NCBI GenBank assembly: GCA_964252015.1
Contig: CAXULW010000007.1
Location: 1 to 64,000, forward strand
Source of the DNA: CAXSBR01 sp964252015
GTDB lineage: Bacteria; Actinomycetota; Actinomycetes; Mycobacteriales; Jatrophihabitantaceae
Length of the DNA: 64,000 nucleotides
Reading direction: 5' to 3'
The position numbers were made by a program, and so were the translations under genes. The notes beneath the pieces were generated by a model. The model ran no database searches. It was not told where the DNA came from and saw only the letters and a program-made list of their open reading frames with translations. Of this stretch, positions 61,140-64,000 are shown piece by piece. The stretch's first letter is position 1, and every line of letters begins with the position of its first letter.

Positions 61140-62150
61140 CTAACTGAGCCGCGCCCGCGACGGGGCGGGGGCGTCGTGCGCGATGCGGGCCACGAAGGAG
61201 CGCGCCCGCAACGTGGCGTGCGGGGTGAACCAGGCCGGGTCGATCGGTTGCACGCGAAGGTGGACGTCGAGATCGGACAATACGACCGGCAGCGTGTGCG
61301 CGGCCGTCGATGGGAAGGCGATCACCTCTCGCGCCACCGGACCCTGCCGCAGCACCATCTCCACCGGGCGATCCGGGCGCAGCACGCGCACATTGTCGAT
61401 GGTGGCAATCTCAGCCACCAGGTGTTCGGCCTCGCGGCGATGCGCGACGTAGCGGACCTGGGTTCCGCTGCGGGCCAGAGCAGCGACCGCGTTGAGGTAG
61501 GAATGCCGGTCCACCACGCCGGAGTCGACGAGCGACGTGCCGAGCAGATCGATCTGGTCGTCGATGACGTCGGGCACGTTGCGGGAGCGCAGCCAGCGAT
61601 AGCGGTTGACCAACCCGACCGCGCCGACCGGCGTGGCGTCGCGCAGGCAGGTGAAGACATCGATCGAGCGCTGCGGGTTCGGAGTGAGCAGCCGGGTCGC
61701 GCGGACCGCGTGCGGCCGGGCGGTCGAGGACGGACGGGTCCAGCGCATCAGTGGGGCGCCGCTCTCGATGCATGCGGCGTAGTCCCAGGTTGCGGTCCCG
61801 TCGTCGACGATCACGACGTGGTCGGCCCGCGCGGCCGGGAGCAAGGTGTGTATGTATCGCGAGAACGGGTCGCCGATCACGAGCTGGCGGGCGCGGGCCA
61901 CGGCCGCTAGGACGCGCGCCCCGAACATCGGTGCCGAGGGCCGCTTGGCCCGCACCGGCACCACGACGACGGACAGGCCGCTGGCTCGGGCATCGTCCGC
62001 AACCCCGTTGATCTGGCGGACGGATTCCGCGTCGTTGGGCGCGAGCACCATGATGTTCGTGGCGCCGTCCTCGCCGCTGTCGTGGGCCCACTCCGCCGCG
62101 TTGATGAGCTGGGTCGCGCTCTCGACGAGCGCCAGGGTCTGGAACCTCAC
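61140..62150 (-). CDS. Polysialyltransferase-like protein
   Basis: 336 aa. The N-terminal Rossmann half (TNIMVLAPNDAESVRQING), DHVVIVDDGTATWDYA, and the C-terminal MVLRQGPVAREVIAFPSTAAHTLPVV fit the alpha-2,8-polysialyltransferase (GT-B) family. ATG overlaps the NeuB stop by 4 nt, and its location supports a glycosyltransferase for nonulosonic acids. Family call is moderate. Confidence 0.65.
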   Translation of the reverse strand: MRFQTLALVESATQLINAAEWAHDSGEDGATNIMVLAPNDAESVRQINGVADDARASGLSVVVVPVRAKRPSAPMFGARVLAAVARARQLVIGDPFSRYIHTLLPAARADHVVIVDDGTATWDYAACIESGAPLMRWTRPSSTARPHAVRATRLLTPNPQRSIDVFTCLRDATPVGAVGLVNRYRWLRSRNVPDVIDDQIDLLGTSLVDSGVVDRHSYLNAVAALARSGTQVRYVAHRREAEHLVAEIATIDNVRVLRPDRPVEMVLRQGPVAREVIAFPSTAAHTLPVVLSDLDVHLRVQPIDPAWFTPHATLRARSFVARIAHDAPAPSRARLS

Positions 62151-63043
62151 GGCGCCAGAACGGCGTTCGTCCGGCGCAACTTGCGCTGGATGGGAAGCTC
62201 GCTGTCGTACACCCGCTTCACCCCGTCACCCAGCGCGCTCTCCACGACGCGGATGTCGCGCACCAGCCGAGCCACGCCGGCGGGTTCGATGGAGGCGGCC
62301 TGGTCCGAGCCCCACAGCGCGCGGTCCAGGGTGATGTGGCGCTCGATGAAGCACGCCCCGAGCGCGACGGCGGCGATCGACGTCTGCAATCCGATCTCGT
62401 GGCCGGAATAGCCGATCGGCACGTCCGGGTAGTTGTACGCCAGGGTGTGAATCATCCGCAGGTTCAGTTCCTCGGCCGGTGCCGGGTACGAGCTCGTGGT
62501 GTGGCACATGATCAGCCGTTCACGCCCGAGTACCTCCACGGCGTGCCGAATCTGTTCGGGCGTGGACATGCCGGTCGACAGGATCACCGTGCGCTCGGTC
62601 CGACGGACCCGTTGCAGCAGTTCGTCGTCGGTCAGGCAGGCCGACGCGATCTTGTGGGCGGGCGGGTCGAACAACTCGAGGAAGTCGACGCTGGGCACGT
62701 CCCACGGCGACGCGAACCAGACGATGCCGCGATCGGAGCAGTGCCGGCTGATCGCGGCGTAACCGTTGTGGCCGAACTCGACGTGATGCCGGTAGGCCAG
62801 GTAGGTCATCCGGCCCCACGGGGTGTCCCGCTCGACGTCCTGCTGGTCTTTCGGAACGCAGATCTCGGGCGTGCGCTTTTGGAACTTGACCGCGTCGCAG
62901 CCGGCGTCGGCGGCCACGTCGATGAGCGCGAGCGCGTCCTCGAGCGAACCGTTGTGGTTGATGCCGATCTCCGCGGTGACGAAGACGGGGTGGTCCGGTC
63001 CGACCGGACGGTCACCGATGTAGCGCAAGCGATTCAGATCCAT
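62147..63043 (-). CDS. neuB: N-acetylneuraminate (or related nonulosonate) synthase
   Basis: 298 aa from ATG 63043 (AAAGGA 8 nt upstream). FVTAEIGINHNGSLEDALALIDVAADAGCDAVKFQKR, SPWDVPSVDFLELFD, ILSTGMSTPEQI and IGYSGHEIGL are NeuB hallmarks; ACFIERHITLD carries metal-ligand His. It condenses PEP with a ManNAc-type sugar. The C-terminal antifreeze-like domain of full NeuB is absent, giving a shorter form. Overlaps neuA by 32 nt. Confidence 0.92.
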   Translation of the reverse strand: MDLNRLRYIGDRPVGPDHPVFVTAEIGINHNGSLEDALALIDVAADAGCDAVKFQKRTPEICVPKDQQDVERDTPWGRMTYLAYRHHVEFGHNGYAAISRHCSDRGIVWFASPWDVPSVDFLELFDPPAHKIASACLTDDELLQRVRRTERTVILSTGMSTPEQIRHAVEVLGRERLIMCHTTSSYPAPAEELNLRMIHTLAYNYPDVPIGYSGHEIGLQTSIAAVALGACFIERHITLDRALWGSDQAASIEPAGVARLVRDIRVVESALGDGVKRVYDSELPIQRKLRRTNAVLAP

Positions 63044-64000
63044 GAGGGATGTCCTTTCCAAGCAGGTGAGACGCGACCTCGCGGACCGCGCCGTGGCCGC
63101 CGGGAGCGGCGGTGACGATGCGTGCTCGAGCCCGCACCGAGTAATGGGCGTCGGCGACCGCGATGGGCCAACCGACGATGTCGAAGCACGGCAGGTCGTT
63201 GACGTCGTTGCCGACGTACGCGGTACGGCTCAGCGCGTGTCCTCGTTCGGCGCACCACTGGGCCAGGGCAACGCCTTTGTCCGCGATTCCTGTCAACGCC
63301 GGGATCTGCAGTTTGCGGGCCCGGGCCGAGACCACCGGGTTGTGCTCGCTGGACAGGATGACGACGTCGAGCCCGACCCGCCGCAGCGCCGCGATGCCCA
63401 GTCCGTCGCCGCGGTGCACGCGTACCGACTCGCGTCCGTCCTGGTCGACCGTCACGCTGTCGTCGGTCAGGGTGCCGTCGAAGTCGAGCACGAGCGCGTC
63501 CAGGTCGCCGATCGCCAGTTGGCCGCCGGTGTCGAGATAGGCCGCCAACAGTCGCGCTCGTTCCAGGTCCGCGGGGTCGTCGATCTCCAGGGTCCGAGCG
63601 GGATCCACCTCGACCGGGCGGATCCGTCCATTGAACCGGTGTCCGCTACGACGCAGCGGTTCGACCCGCATGGCGTAGGCCGCGCCGGTTTCCAACATCT
63701 CGACCCGTCGGTCCTGACGACGCAAGCGCTGCGCCGCGTCGTGGTTCACCCCGGTGCCGTCGAGGTGCCACAGGAACCCGTGGGTTCGGGCGGCGGTGAA
63801 CGCCGAGTCGGCGCCGTCCGACAGCACCGCGCCGGTGACGGCGTCGATGTCGGAGCTGGTCAGGAACGGGCTGGTGCACTGGATAAGCACCGCGACAACG
63901 GCGTCGGCGCCGATGGTGTCGAGCGCGTGCAGCACGGCCGATTCGGAGGTGGCCGTGTCGCCGCTGAGCTCGGCGGGGCGGGCGACGATCTCGGCGCCGG
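63012..64000 (-). CDS. neuA: CMP-nonulosonate cytidylyltransferase fused to HAD phosphatase (5' end outside window)
   Basis: Partial; the N-terminus lies beyond 64000. Visible residues: SGDTATSESAVLHAL, VLIQCTSPFLTSSDIDAV (NeuA core), then MRVEPLRRSGHRFNGRIRPVEVDPARTLEIDDPADLERA, ending the cytidylyltransferase. The C-terminal HAD domain starts LDALVLDFDGTLTDD with nucleophile Asp and has LSSEHNPVV and YVGNDVNDLPCFDIVGW. This matches CMP-sialate synthetases fused to a KdsC/NeuC-type phosphatase, coupling dephosphorylation to CMP-sugar formation. Confidence 0.9.
   Translation of the reverse strand, partial: GAEIVARPAELSGDTATSESAVLHALDTIGADAVVAVLIQCTSPFLTSSDIDAVTGAVLSDGADSAFTAARTHGFLWHLDGTGVNHDAAQRLRRQDRRVEMLETGAAYAMRVEPLRRSGHRFNGRIRPVEVDPARTLEIDDPADLERARLLAAYLDTGGQLAIGDLDALVLDFDGTLTDDSVTVDQDGRESVRVHRGDGLGIAALRRVGLDVVILSSEHNPVVSARARKLQIPALTGIADKGVALAQWCAERGHALSRTAYVGNDVNDLPCFDIVGWPIAVADAHYSVRARARIVTAAPGGHGAVREVASHLLGKDIPHGSESLALHR

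Overview
The window is high-GC DNA with short or overlapping gene junctions, many GTG/TTG starts with GGAGG-type ribosome sites, and a CCA-encoding tRNA. It fits a chromosome of a high-GC actinobacterium. The MFS-thymidylate kinase fusion beside DNA polymerase III delta' and a PSP1/RicT protein points to the Frankia/Jatrophihabitans/Streptomyces side of the phylum, but I cannot name a genus.

Layout. (1) 0.1-7.8 kb is core chromosome: two small genes, a VOC/methyltransferase pair divergent from a MarR regulator with a near-perfect palindromic operator between them, MFS-Tmk, HolB, an SRPBCC protein, a PSP1-domain protein and tRNA-Thr(CGT). (2) 7.8-36.1 kb is an accessory island. It starts at the 3' end of the tRNA with a tyrosine integrase, an excisionase-like HTH protein and an XRE regulator. 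It then carries a HEPN-like protein, a two-gene cassette (13.3-18.0 kb), and an oppositely oriented BREX-like block (18.2-28.4 kb): SNF2 helicase with DUF3883-like end, DUF1643-like protein, DUF1156 adenine methylase, and DUF499 ATPase with an N-terminal HEPN. After that come a serine recombinase, two decayed NERD-domain genes flanking an ORC/CDC6-type ATPase gene, several unknown genes and an ISL3 transposase fragment. (3) 36.3-53.2 kb holds a NarL-type two-component system, an MMPL exporter, TetR and XRE regulators, and an oxidoreductase/cupin/carboxymuconolactone-decarboxylase operon, interleaved with at least six gene relics (PoxB, MFS, two aldo-keto reductases, LuxR, and the transposase just before). 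(4) 53.2-59.0 kb has a MarR/ring-cleaving dioxygenase pair with duplicated operators, VOC and SDR genes, and a glycosidase-transaldolase-SDR operon. (5) 59.2-64.0 kb looks like the edge of a surface-glycan locus: Fe/2OG oxygenase, methyltransferase, polysialyltransferase-like protein, NeuB, and a NeuA-HAD fusion running off the window.

The most striking object is the 936-codon protein at 13272-16082. By motif reading it contains two RNase III-like domains, each followed by a clear double-stranded RNA-binding domain, an arrangement reminiscent of Dicer/Drosha, but with key catalytic acidic residues replaced. It is followed 3 nt later by a coiled-coil protein of unknown function and sits tail-to-tail with the BREX-like block, inside an integrase-bearing island. 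I propose it as a candidate undescribed dsRNA-binding module in a defence island. The domain calls are visual and need profile searches; the defence role is inference.
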